NCBI GenBank assembly: GCA_900770645.1
Contig: CAAGKY010000046.1
Span: 1 to 45,303 of the forward strand
Source: Bacilli bacterium
Lineage (GTDB): Bacteria; Bacillota_I; Bacilli_A; ML615J-28; CAG-313
Direction of reading: 5' to 3'
DNA: 45,303 bases
Both the position numbers and the translations under genes were made by a program. The notes under the pieces were generated by a model. That model ran no database searches. It had not been told where the DNA came from and was given only the letters and a program-made list of their open reading frames with translations. Position 1 is the first letter of the stretch. Every line of letters starts with the position of its first letter. Positions 25,465 to 32,741 of the stretch are shown in pieces.

Positions 25465-25733
25465 TGTTTGAAGTATTAAGTATTAATAAAAAATCAGAAG
25501 ATATATTTGTTGTCGAATTAGAGCGAGATAATTTATCTTGCTCTGTCGATATTATTATTGATGAAACTAATAATACACCTTATGGAGATTGGTCAGAAGG
25601 TGTAGATGTAAGTAATTTAACAGAAGAAGACTTATGTGATGCAATCGGCTCAGCATTATGTCATTTAGAGAGTAATTATTATATTTACTGTGACGAAGAG
25701 TTTAATTGGCATTATACAACTAGAGAAATGTAG
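25464..25733 (+). CDS. Hypothetical acidic protein
   Basis: 89 aa, acidic, translationally coupled to the gene before it. No family recognised. Confidence 0.7.
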   Translation: MFEVLSINKKSEDIFVVELERDNLSCSVDIIIDETNNTPYGDWSEGVDVSNLTEEDLCDAIGSALCHLESNYYIYCDEEFNWHYTTREM

Positions 25734-25741
25734 GTAAAAGT

Positions 25742-26053
25742 ATGGAAAACCAAGAATTAGATGAATTAGATGATCTACTAGATGATAATGATTTAATGGA
25801 GTATCAAGTAATCTTAGAAGGTTATGATGAAAATAATAATTCAATAAATTATTATGAAATTATCAAAATTTCGAAAAATGAAGATGAAGCCGTTCATTTT
25901 GCAGAGAATTATAACGAAACTTCCAAGTTTTCAAGTATATTAAAAGCTAGACACGCAGTTTATGTTAGAGTTAATGTAATTCCAGTAGTTAAATTTGATG
26001 ATTTTGAAGAATTTGAAGATATGATATATAGTAAAGTAATATTATTAGATTAA
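25742..26053 (+). CDS. Hypothetical protein related to that at 28548
   Basis: 103 aa. After an acidic N-terminus, MEYQVILEGYDENNN...EDEAVHFAENY...HAVYVRVNVIPVV matches in order YQVQLVGYRFNEDG...FEAKQLAVSIK...IMIRVQAILKTK of the 28548 protein. Two CGAAATTTC-like repeats lie within (25868, 25915). The ribosome site is weak (TAGGTAAAAG). Confidence 0.7.
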   Translation: MENQELDELDDLLDDNDLMEYQVILEGYDENNNSINYYEIIKISKNEDEAVHFAENYNETSKFSSILKARHAVYVRVNVIPVVKFDDFEEFEDMIYSKVILLD

Positions 26054-26081
26054 ACGAATATATTTGAGGAGGAGAAATAGT

Positions 26082-26918
26082 ATGAGTTTATATGCTACAA
26101 AAAATGATTTAATTTCAGCCGCAAGCGCATTACCTATGAGATATGAAGAGTATGACATTACAGATTTAGCTAACAAATATATCAAAGCAATGGAAGATAA
26201 TGATGATGATAAAATTAATATTTACTTATCAGCATTACTACTAAGATTCTGGTATGTGATTGATAAGATGTATCAAAAATATCGAAATCTTGGAGTTGAA
26301 AGAGAAGATTGCTTTTATAAACTTTATGAGTGTATTAATGCTGCCTGTCAATATCGTGCATGGCAAAATCCAGAAAAGAAAACAAACGCGCAAGCTTGTA
26401 TTAATCAAGTAATCTCAACTCGTGGGGCAGCGTTCGTGTATGAAGCTAATCTACAAAAGAATTTTAGAGCAACTGTATCTTTAGACGATGAAATAGATTC
26501 AGATTCTAGAGTGACAAGAGCTGACTTACTTGAAGATGAAAATCCAATTGGGGGTTATGATGAACCACCATATCAAGTTTTAGAATTAATGGACAATGGC
26601 AATTTAATTGAGGCGATTGTTGCAGATAACATTGCTTATAAAGATGTATTTAAACATGAAGAGAAGACAATCAAAGAAGTTCAAGAAGATGGAACTATTT
26701 ACAAATACAAACAACACACTCAATCTTTTTGGCCATTTAAAGTTGTTCAAGAACTAAACTTATTAGATGATAAATATGCAGAATACTTTATTAATAAATA
26801 CTGTATTAACTCTGAAAAATTCATGGCTGCATTTAATCAACTAAAGAAAGCTAATAATCAAAAGAAATATAAATATGTTGACCACACATTAACATTATTA
26901 CGAACAATTATGCGCTAA
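26082..26918 (+). CDS. Possible phage sigma factor
   Basis: 278 aa from the ATG behind AGGAGGAG. ALLLRFWYVIDKMYQKYRNL then GVEREDCFYKLYECINAACQ resembles sigma region 2.1-2.2. Then comes a helical part and ATVSLDDEIDSDSR...DLLEDE, typical of the segment after region 2-3 in sigma-70 proteins. A C-terminal helical segment could serve as region 4. Similarity is only pattern-level. If correct it could direct RNA polymerase to the class 2 or class 3 promoters. The unit starts at the 24942 class 1 promoter, which would make it early. Confidence 0.5.
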   Translation: MSLYATKNDLISAASALPMRYEEYDITDLANKYIKAMEDNDDDKINIYLSALLLRFWYVIDKMYQKYRNLGVEREDCFYKLYECINAACQYRAWQNPEKKTNAQACINQVISTRGAAFVYEANLQKNFRATVSLDDEIDSDSRVTRADLLEDENPIGGYDEPPYQVLELMDNGNLIEAIVADNIAYKDVFKHEEKTIKEVQEDGTIYKYKQHTQSFWPFKVVQELNLLDDKYAEYFINKYCINSEKFMAAFNQLKKANNQKKYKYVDHTLTLLRTIMR

Positions 26919-26960
26919 TTTATACAATATTATTATTACCATTAAAAATAACAATTATTC

Positions 26961-26994
26961 AAAAGATTGCACTAAAATGTGCAATCTTTTTTAT
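26961..26994 (+). terminator. Intrinsic terminator
   Basis: Perfect 12-bp stem AAAAGATTGCAC / GTGCAATCTTTT with T tail. Confidence 0.9.
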
Positions 26995-27008
26995 TGTATT
27001 ATATTATG
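26994..27008 (+). promoter_or_regulatory. Class 2 promoter
   Basis: TTGTATTATATTATG, immediately after the terminator. Confidence 0.55.
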
Positions 27009-27035
27009 AATAAATATTTTTAGGAGGAAAATATT

Positions 27036-27746
27036 ATGGCATATTATGATGTATTATCTGCAGCTTCTTATGGTAGATTTAATAGAAAACTTGCGAAAAT
27101 GACAAACTTACAAACTGCAGTCTATTGGTCTGAACTATTGGATATTATTACAAGAGTCGTTAAGAAAAAGAAATTTGATAGTGAAGGATATTTTAAAGTA
27201 GATAGAAAGTTTATTGAGGAACAGACTGGGATCTCAGCAGAGGATCAAATCCAATCAGATTCTATTCTATCTGAACTTGATGTACTTGAAGTAAGTGTAA
27301 TTGATGAAAATTCGATCCGTGTTAGATTATCCACAATGGAAAAATTGTTGATCAGCGATGCAGTAACGATTGTAGAGAGTGCAAAGAAAAAAGTAAGTAA
27401 AGTTGAAAAGCGATCAGCTGCTGAGGGGAAAAAGATCGGAATCATTAACAGGCTGAAATCAAATTTACTTGAACTTGAACCAAATGACTCTGTGAGATCC
27501 ATGTATGCCGGCTGGATCGACGTTGTGTATGATAAAGGTATCTGTAAGAAATCTCAACTAGAAATCTTTATTAACGATATTAATAAGTATACTGATAATC
27601 CAAATGTCAAAATCGAGATCATTAAAATCGCAACGACTCTTGGATACAGGAATGCGGAGTGGGCAATTAATAAGTATAATCCTTCAAGTAAAATAGGAAC
27701 TGATCAAAGATCCTCTGTTAGCGTAAATTCAGATATTTCATTTTAA
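27036..27746 (+). CDS. Winged-helix, possible DnaD-like replication protein
   Basis: 236 aa. Residues about 20-95 (LQTAVYWSELLDIITRVVKK ... FIEEQTGISAEDQIQSDSIL) look like the winged-helix of replication-initiation and DnaD-type proteins. A charged linker follows (ESAKKKVSKVEKRSAAEGKK), and the C-terminal segment with YKxxEWAINKY-like ending (GYRNAEWAINKYNPSS) fits the DnaD DDBH2 pattern. It could organise the phage replisome or be a DNA-binding regulator. AGGAGG site; single-gene unit. Confidence 0.5.
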   Translation: MAYYDVLSAASYGRFNRKLAKMTNLQTAVYWSELLDIITRVVKKKKFDSEGYFKVDRKFIEEQTGISAEDQIQSDSILSELDVLEVSVIDENSIRVRLSTMEKLLISDAVTIVESAKKKVSKVEKRSAAEGKKIGIINRLKSNLLELEPNDSVRSMYAGWIDVVYDKGICKKSQLEIFINDINKYTDNPNVKIEIIKIATTLGYRNAEWAINKYNPSSKIGTDQRSSVSVNSDISF

Positions 27747-27762
27747 AAAAATAAAAAAATTA

Positions 27763-27803
27763 TTATCTAAATAGTTTACAAAACAAAAAAATTATGATAT
27801 AAT
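27763..27803 (+). promoter_or_regulatory. Class 1 promoter
   Basis: TTATCTAA box, TTTACA, 17 nt, TGATATAAT. A 5'UTR hairpin ATAAATAATT/AATTATTTAT follows. Confidence 0.85.
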
Positions 27804-27864
27804 AGTAATATAAATAATTAAATAAATTATTTATAAAAATTATCATAGAGAGGAAAAAATAATT

Positions 27865-28272
27865 ATGCAAAATCAACAAATCTTAAACACAATTAAAACT
27901 TTTAAAAAGGGAACTTATGTGCCACTAACTAAAATTAAAGATTATGGCAATGGTTTAGTTAAAAAAACTGATATGGTTATCAGATTAGGTGTAAGCTATC
28001 AAAATATGGAAATTAATAAAGATAGAGTTGTAGAACCTTTACCTTGGGGTTCTTGGGTACCTGGACTTGAAAATTATGTTATTGAACATAAAGGTAATTA
28101 TTATTTAAGAGTTTCAAATACTAATAGTCATATTAGCAAATCTAAATATTTATTAAATAATATTGAAATTACAAAAGAAATTGCTGAAACTTATATTGAC
28201 CCTAAAAAATTAAAATCTAAAGAAAGTGCAGTTTATAATATTAAATTTGAAAATATTATTAGTATTGGTTAA
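27865..28272 (+). CDS. Hypothetical protein, paralogue of the one at 36890
   Basis: 135 aa, the same length as its paralogue. Shared blocks: LPWGxWxxGxENxxIEHK, YYLRVxN and LKSxESxxYNIKFENI. Beta-rich. It is under a class 1 promoter whereas the paralogue has the 90-bp element upstream, so the two copies are probably expressed at different times. Function unknown. Confidence 0.8.
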   Translation: MQNQQILNTIKTFKKGTYVPLTKIKDYGNGLVKKTDMVIRLGVSYQNMEINKDRVVEPLPWGSWVPGLENYVIEHKGNYYLRVSNTNSHISKSKYLLNNIEITKEIAETYIDPKKLKSKESAVYNIKFENIISIG

Positions 28273-28280
28273 TAAATTAT

Positions 28281-28312
28281 AATCTACAGCTAAACTGTAG
28301 ATTTTTTTTAAT
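28281..28312 (+). terminator. Intrinsic terminator
   Basis: AATCTACAG / CTGTAGATT with 5-nt loop and T-rich tail. Confidence 0.9.
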
Positions 28313-28315
28313 TTT

Positions 28316-28356
28316 TTATCAAATCTATTTACAAATTTTACCATTTGTGATATAAT
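28316..28356 (+). promoter_or_regulatory. Class 1 promoter
   Basis: TTATCAAA, TTTACA, spacer with TTTACCAT, TGATATAAT. Confidence 0.9.
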
Positions 28357-28393
28357 ATTATTGTAAAATAAATAATATGGAGGAAATTAAAAT

Positions 28394-28567
28394 ATGTTAG
28401 AAATTAATTTTAGATATCGAGACGCAATGTCAAATTGGGAATGGCGCGAACAATGGTGTGTTTGTAGTTCAGTTGAAGAATGTAAAAGATTTTATGGTTT
28501 AGGTATTGATTGCGATTATGAAATTATTAGTGTGGAGAAGCATAATTATGAAAGAAGTTGAAGTTAA
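28394..28567 (+). CDS. Small hypothetical protein with ambiguous end
   Basis: 57 aa if TGA at 28559 is Trp (then Ser-TAA), 55 aa if TGA stops. It has three TGG Trp codons (NWEWREQW). TGGAGG site. It overlaps the next gene by 20 nt. This is the only place behind a class 1 promoter where TGA could act as either codon or stop. Confidence 0.65.
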
Positions 28568-28868
28568 TAGTTTAAGTGAATATGTAGATCAACTAATTAA
28601 AAAAGAATATGCTTCTAGTGGAACCGTATATCAAGTCCAACTAGTTGGTTATAGATTTAATGAAGATGGTGATATCAAAGAAGATGGATATTTAAAAATC
28701 ATTGGTGAATGCGATGATCTATTTGAAGCAAAACAACTTGCGGTAAGTATTAAAAGCACTAGACAAACACTAGATACAGATAGTGAAATCATTATGATTC
28801 GTGTGCAAGCGATATTAAAAACTAAAGTTGAATACGAAGCGCAAATTGAATTTAAGAAAAAGAAATAG
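28548..28868 (+). CDS. Hypothetical protein related to that at 25742
   Basis: 106 aa from the ATG behind GTGGAGAAG; an upstream ATA-type extension has no ribosome site. Central beta/alpha domain matches the 25742 protein; the tail is Lys-rich (EFKKKK). Confidence 0.75.
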   Translation: MKEVEVNSLSEYVDQLIKKEYASSGTVYQVQLVGYRFNEDGDIKEDGYLKIIGECDDLFEAKQLAVSIKSTRQTLDTDSEIIMIRVQAILKTKVEYEAQIEFKKKK

Positions 28869-28882
28869 GGAGAATCTAAAAT

Positions 28883-29116
28883 ATGTTTGATACAGATAAT
28901 AAACTTATAGTTAAAGTATTTTTAAAAAGTTGGATACGCGAAGACACAGAGGTATTTGTAGAATTATCTACTAAGTCTATGAAGAAAATTATTAATTTAT
29001 TTAATAGAAAGTATAGTGAACCTTCTACAGAAGATCTAGAGAGAATCTTATATGAAGAATTAAAAGATAAAGTTAATATGAATGATTATGCCATTTATGG
29101 AGTTGAAGCAATATAA
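28883..29116 (+). CDS. Hypothetical small protein
   Basis: 77 aa, mixed charge, AGGGAG site. Last gene of the unit. No family recognised. Confidence 0.75.
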   Translation: MFDTDNKLIVKVFLKSWIREDTEVFVELSTKSMKKIINLFNRKYSEPSTEDLERILYEELKDKVNMNDYAIYGVEAI

Positions 29117-29142
29117 AATTTGAGTTAAGCCTATAGATTAAT

Positions 29143-29189
29143 GTTTATAATTATAAACAATTGATATAAGGTTGTTCATAATTATAAAC
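29143..29189. promoter_or_regulatory. Pair of 16-bp palindromes, operator-like
   Basis: GTTTATAATTATAAAC (29143-29158, perfect palindrome) and GTTCATAATTATAAAC (29174-29189, one mismatch). The centres are 31 bp apart, three helical turns. They lie just upstream of a class 1 promoter. Confidence 0.6.
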
Positions 29190-29203
29190 ATTGCGTAAAA
29201 AAA

Positions 29204-29244
29204 TTATCAAAACTATTTACAAATTTTGGCAAATATGATATAAT
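29204..29244 (+). promoter_or_regulatory. Class 1 promoter
   Basis: TTATCAAA, TTTACA, spacer with TTTTGGCAAA, TGATATAAT; two palindromes lie 15 bp upstream. Confidence 0.9.
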
Positions 29245-29287
29245 GTTAATGTAAAATAAAAAATAACAAAAACGGAGGAAAATTATT

Positions 29288-29695
29288 ATGTTATTATCTG
29301 AATTAATTAAAATGCAAGGTGGTCTAGATATTTCTGACAATACTTTTGATTGGGGAACTTATATCGAATTTACAGATGACCCAGATGATGAAATCGATTG
29401 GTACAATGAATTCTGTAAAGAAATCGCTCAAAGAACTGAAGTTGTTCACATTAATCAAAATTGGTATTCACCTTGTAAAGTATCAGAAATGATTGTTGCT
29501 AATATAGACGCATTTAAAGTATTCTTTAATGAAGAAAATCGTGAAGGTTATAGACCTATGGATTATGAAAATGCAGACGATGCAACAACAGATGATGGAT
29601 TTTATGAAGCTTATCTTCAAGGACTTGAAAGTCTATTAATCGGAAACTACTGTGAAGAAGACTATGAAAAATTAGTTAAACTATTAAGAAAGTAA
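29288..29695 (+). CDS. Hypothetical acidic phage protein
   Basis: 135 aa, acidic, with many aromatic residues (DWGTYIEFTDDPDDEIDWYN). CGGAGG site. Probably a conserved small phage protein, function unknown. Confidence 0.8.
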   Translation: MLLSELIKMQGGLDISDNTFDWGTYIEFTDDPDDEIDWYNEFCKEIAQRTEVVHINQNWYSPCKVSEMIVANIDAFKVFFNEENREGYRPMDYENADDATTDDGFYEAYLQGLESLLIGNYCEEDYEKLVKLLRK

Positions 29696-29707
29696 GAGGT
29701 GTATATT

Positions 29708-30061
29708 ATGACTCAAAAAGAAATCGCTAAGCTAAAAGAAAAAGAATTTAATAGAAAAAATTGGAAAGTATACGGTGAAGGCGGCTGTAGAGATATGATT
29801 CTAAGCTGCCTAGCCTATGGCACTTCTAAAGAAGAGTTTATGAAGAAATATGCTCCAAACTATTTAAGACAAGTAGAACGATGGACTGACAGAGTAACGG
29901 GAAAAAGAAGAACTCATACAGACGGATTCGCTAATACACTATCAGAAATCGCCGCAATTTGGGATGACCAAGTAAATTACTTTAAGAATCATTGCAAACT
30001 TATCAGTGGCGTGTATACAGATTCTGAAGGCTGCTCTTACAATAGTATTGTAGAATATTAG
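29708..30061 (+). CDS. Hypothetical protein
   Basis: 117 aa from the ATG behind AGAGGTG. Basic N-terminal helix, then GGCRDMILSCLAYGTSKEEF and RWTDRVTGKRRTHTDGF. No family recognised. Confidence 0.75.
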   Translation: MTQKEIAKLKEKEFNRKNWKVYGEGGCRDMILSCLAYGTSKEEFMKKYAPNYLRQVERWTDRVTGKRRTHTDGFANTLSEIAAIWDDQVNYFKNHCKLISGVYTDSEGCSYNSIVEY

Positions 30062-30073
30062 GAGGAAAATATT

Positions 30074-30313
30074 ATGACTAGATTACAATTTAAACAAAAT
30101 TTAGAAGAAGCACTAGAATTCCACGATGCTGAACTTACTGAAGAAGAAATAGATGCACTTGTAAATTATAACTTTGATGAGTCTGGAGAAACTGCTGGCT
30201 GGACATTCGCTAATTTTAATAGCTTTGCATTAGACGTAGCCACAGAAGGACTTAGAAGAGCTTGTAAGTTTAGTGATTTACATTATGAGTCAGACGATGA
30301 AGATGAAGAATAA
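30074..30313 (+). CDS. Hypothetical acidic helical protein
   Basis: 79 aa, ends in SDDEDEE. TAGGAGG site. Confidence 0.75.
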   Translation: MTRLQFKQNLEEALEFHDAELTEEEIDALVNYNFDESGETAGWTFANFNSFALDVATEGLRRACKFSDLHYESDDEDEE

Positions 30314-30355
30314 AAAACTAATATTTGGTTAAAATAATATAAAGAGGTAATTAAA

Positions 30356-30544
30356 ATGGAAGATTATGTTATTGTATATTATTATAGTAAGAAAGAAAGA
30401 TGTTGGATTGCTGAATCTCGAAATGAAGAGAATCAAGTTATCGAAATAGTAAATTCTTACACAGAAAAAGGAATTAAAGAGCGAGCAAAAGAGCTAGGAA
30501 AAAAATATGACGCTCTTAGAATTTCTAAAACAGATATTAAATAA
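30356..30544 (+). CDS. Hypothetical small protein
   Basis: 62 aa. The beta-hairpin-like N-terminus (YVIVYYYSKKERCWIAESRN) resembles small HicB/DUF-type folds, but no motif decides it. GAGGT site. Confidence 0.7.
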   Translation: MEDYVIVYYYSKKERCWIAESRNEENQVIEIVNSYTEKGIKERAKELGKKYDALRISKTDIK

Positions 30545-30559
30545 GAAGGAGGAATACTT

Positions 30560-30790
30560 ATGAAGTGTTGTATTTGTAAGAAAGAATTCCACGGATACGG
30601 GAATAATCCTTGGGGAGCTGCTTGGAAAACTGAATCTGGAGAAGTAGAACTCTTAGAAGACTTTAAACCTACGGAAGTATGTTGTGATGAATGTAATAGA
30701 CAATATGTTCTTCCAGGACGTATCTATAGAATGAAATTAACTGAGTCTGAAAAGAAACAAACAGATTCTGACGAAAAACGAGACCAATAG
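30560..30790 (+). CDS. Zinc-binding protein, CCIC/CCDEC type
   Basis: 76 aa. MKCCICKKEFHGYGNNPWG and CCDECNRQYVLPGRI provide two Cys clusters for a zinc ribbon. This GYGNNPWP-type protein is, from memory, common in gut Firmicutes phages and bacteria; function unknown. AGGAGG site. Confidence 0.8.
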   Translation: MKCCICKKEFHGYGNNPWGAAWKTESGEVELLEDFKPTEVCCDECNRQYVLPGRIYRMKLTESEKKQTDSDEKRDQ

Positions 30791-30793
30791 GAG

Positions 30794-30876
30794 ACCGTGG
30801 ATAAACTTTTGTGAATCTAATATAAGATATAACAAGTTTAAATAAAGTTTACCCGTGATTAAATTTGGGTTTCAAA
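30794..30876 (+). repeat. 90-bp intergenic element, copy 3
   Basis: ACCGTGGATAAACTTTT and TTACCCGTGATTAAATTTGG align with the other copies. It is in the untranslated stretch ahead of the gene at 30908. Confidence 0.6.
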
Positions 30877-30907
30877 ATTAAAATCAATAAAAAAAGGAGA
30901 AATTAAT

Positions 30908-31075
30908 ATGCTAAAAACGTTTAAGGTAGTTTATTATCTATTATCTGAAGATATTAGAAATGGAAATATCAAAGGAGTATCTTTAGTTGAAGCTAGAGAT
31001 AAGTGGGAAGCTTCTCATAGGTTCAAGCAGATGGGAATCAGATTCCACGCGATCGACAGAATAGAAGAAATTTAA
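30908..31075 (+). CDS. Small hypothetical protein
   Basis: 55 aa (MLKTFKVVYYLLSEDIRNGN ... FHAIDRIEEI) behind AAGGAG. It looks like a small alpha/beta domain. Terminator follows. Confidence 0.7.
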   Translation: MLKTFKVVYYLLSEDIRNGNIKGVSLVEARDKWEASHRFKQMGIRFHAIDRIEEI

Positions 31076-31080
31076 TAAGT

Positions 31081-31112
31081 AAAAAGAGCTAAGATAGATT
31101 AGCTCTTTTTTG
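31081..31112 (+). terminator. Intrinsic terminator
   Basis: AAAAAGAGCTAA / TTAGCTCTTTTTT stem. Confidence 0.9.
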
Positions 31113-31144
31113 TTTTTCACACATTTCAATTTTAGTAAAATATA

Positions 31145-31160
31145 TTGTATATTATTATAT
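31145..31160 (+). promoter_or_regulatory. Class 2 promoter for a small RNA
   Basis: TTGTATATTATTATAT; no gene follows before the next terminator. Confidence 0.55.
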
Positions 31161-31162
31161 AA

Positions 31163-31391
31163 AATTTCTATGATTAAATGGTTAACTTTTCCCAATAACT
31201 ACGACCGTGACAATATCACGAGACTAGTTATGAAAAACTTTGTTTTCACCTCCTTTCTATAAAAATTACTTTTACTGTCAGAGTTTTGGTTTAGATGACA
31301 GCTTATTATTTTGCACATTCCTATTTTTGCACTCATAATATATTTACTCCCTTTTCTCAAGATTATAATTTAAGATTATAATCTTTTTTTT
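31163..31391 (+). ncRNA. Predicted RNA carrying a copy of the 16S rRNA 3' end
   Basis: About 230 nt between a class 2 promoter and an intrinsic terminator, with no usable ORF on either strand. Helices: ATAACTA/TAGTTAT closing over CGTGA/TCACG (31195-31231), then CTGTCA/TGACAG (31275-31301), then the terminator. Between the first and second lies TCACCTCCTTTCTA (31246-31259), identical to the 3' tail of Firmicutes 16S rRNA (GGAUCACCUCCUUUCUA). This segment appears single-stranded and could pair with Shine-Dalgarno sites. Confidence 0.6.
31359..31391 (+). terminator. Intrinsic terminator of the anti-SD RNA
   Basis: 11-bp stem AAGATTATAAT / ATTATAATCTT and a T-rich tail. Confidence 0.9.
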
Positions 31392-31399
31392 TATTTTTA

Positions 31400-31440
31400 T
31401 TATCAAAATAGTTTACAAAATTTGGTAAATGTGATATAAT
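31400..31440 (+). promoter_or_regulatory. Class 1 promoter for def
   Basis: TTATCAAA, TTTACA, spacer with TTTGGTAAA, TGATATAAT. Confidence 0.9.
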
Positions 31441-31475
31441 GTTATTGTAAATAAATAATAATAAGGAGAGAAATT

Positions 31476-31895
31476 ATGATTAGAGAAATTGTCAAAGACG
31501 TAAATGTATTAACACAAAAATCTGAAACTGTAGAATTAAATGAAGCAAGAGAAATTATTGTTGATTTGTTTGACACTGCTATTGAGCATCAAGACCACTG
31601 TGTTGGATTAGCCGCACCTCAAATTGGAGTACTTAAAAAAGTAATCGTAGTAAGAATCGATAATGTATTCTATCCAATGATTAACCCTGTAATTTTAAAG
31701 AAATTTGGAAATCAGTTTAATAGTTCAGAAGGTTGTCTAAGTCTTGAAGGAGAAAGAACAGTTAAACGACATAAATCAATAATGGTAAATTATTTAGACG
31801 CTTTTTCTGGTAAAAAAGTAACGAAGACTTTCACTGGATTTGTTGCAACTATTATTCAACACGAAGTTGACCATTTAAATGGAAAATTAATTTAA
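31476..31895 (+). CDS. def: Peptide deformylase
   Basis: 139 aa. Removes the formyl group from nascent N-terminal Met. All three family motifs are present: GLAAPQIG (44-51), EGCLS (85-89, metal-binding Cys 87) and QHEVDHLNG (His 129, Glu 130, His 133). It is shorter than the usual 150-190 aa bacterial enzyme because it lacks C-terminal extensions, as in other phage deformylases. It is alone behind its own class 1 promoter and is probably expressed early to support phage protein maturation. Confidence 0.95.
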   Translation: MIREIVKDVNVLTQKSETVELNEAREIIVDLFDTAIEHQDHCVGLAAPQIGVLKKVIVVRIDNVFYPMINPVILKKFGNQFNSSEGCLSLEGERTVKRHKSIMVNYLDAFSGKKVTKTFTGFVATIIQHEVDHLNGKLI

Positions 31896-31901
31896 AAAAT
31901 A

Positions 31902-31942
31902 TTATCAAATTAGTTTACAAAAATTGGTAATTATGATATAAT
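31902..31942 (+). promoter_or_regulatory. Class 1 promoter
   Basis: TTATCAAA, TTTACA, spacer with ATTGGTAA, TGATATAAT. Confidence 0.9.
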
Positions 31943-31975
31943 ATAGATGTATAAAAAATAAGGAGAGAAATTATT

Positions 31976-32212
31976 ATGAATGAAACTATTTACGGAAAAG
32001 ATTTTAGAATCGATGATTTAACTAGAGAGCCAGGAAATCCGCACTTAATCATCAAAGCGAGAGTTGCGAAATCAAGCGAAGACGGTTGGAGAACAGATTG
32101 GACTAAGCAAGACGTAGCAATTCCATTAGAAACAGTTTATGAAATTTTAGAAGCATTAGGCGTTGACTATGCTGATGGTAGAAGAAAAGATTTAGAAGAA
32201 GGAAATATGTAA
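31976..32212 (+). CDS. Hypothetical small protein
   Basis: 78 aa, mixed charge. AAGGAG site. First gene of a unit with the HNH endonuclease and a membrane protein. Confidence 0.75.
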   Translation: MNETIYGKDFRIDDLTREPGNPHLIIKARVAKSSEDGWRTDWTKQDVAIPLETVYEILEALGVDYADGRRKDLEEGNM

Positions 32213-32233
32213 TATTTAAAAGGAGAAAAGATT

Positions 32234-32722
32234 ATGAAAGAAATTAAAAATTTACCAGGTTATTTTGCAACAGAGGACGGACAAATCTACAGTTCGAAGT
32301 CAAATAAATTTTTATCACAAAACACAACTCGTGGATACAGACAAATTATTACTTATGTAAATAAGAAACCGCAGGTTCACTATGTTCATAAGTTAGTTGC
32401 GGAAACTTTTATTGAGAATCCAGATGGTAAAACTCACGTGCTTCATCTGAACGGAGATAAGACAGATAATAGAGTTGAAAATCTTGTTTGGTCAAGTAGA
32501 AAAGAATCGATGTGTAACGCGAGAGATCTAGGTCATTGCAGTAAACCTAAATTTAGAAAGACTGTATTACAATTTGATTTAGATGGAAATTTTATTAGAG
32601 AGTTTGATAGCATTACTAATGCAAGTTTAGCAACTAAGATTGATGATACAAGTATTGGTGATTGTATTCGTGGAGTTCAAAAAACCGCAGGTGGCTTTAT
32701 GTGGTATGGTGTAATTGCGTAG
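32234..32722 (+). CDS. HNH homing endonuclease (NUMOD4-HNH-NUMOD1)
   Basis: 162 aa. NUMOD4 start (LPGYFATEDGQIYSSKSNKF), HNH core VHKLVAETFI...HVLHLNGDKTDNRVENLVWSS, and a NUMOD1-like DNA-binding tail (VLQFDLDGNFIREFDSITNA). Free-standing: neighbouring genes are intact and no intron is seen, so it likely spreads by cutting phages that lack it. Confidence 0.93.
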   Translation: MKEIKNLPGYFATEDGQIYSSKSNKFLSQNTTRGYRQIITYVNKKPQVHYVHKLVAETFIENPDGKTHVLHLNGDKTDNRVENLVWSSRKESMCNARDLGHCSKPKFRKTVLQFDLDGNFIREFDSITNASLATKIDDTSIGDCIRGVQKTAGGFMWYGVIA

Positions 32723-32741
32723 AAAAGGAGAAAAGTAAATT

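Noticed and set aside
31240..31262. CCTCC sites as Shine-Dalgarno sequences of reverse-strand genes
   Set aside because: On the reverse strand no ATG, GTG or TTG with an open frame lies at the right distance at any of the three loci.
32234..32722. A group I intron around the HNH endonuclease
   Set aside because: Flanking genes are complete, each with its own start and stop, and no intron core was recognised.
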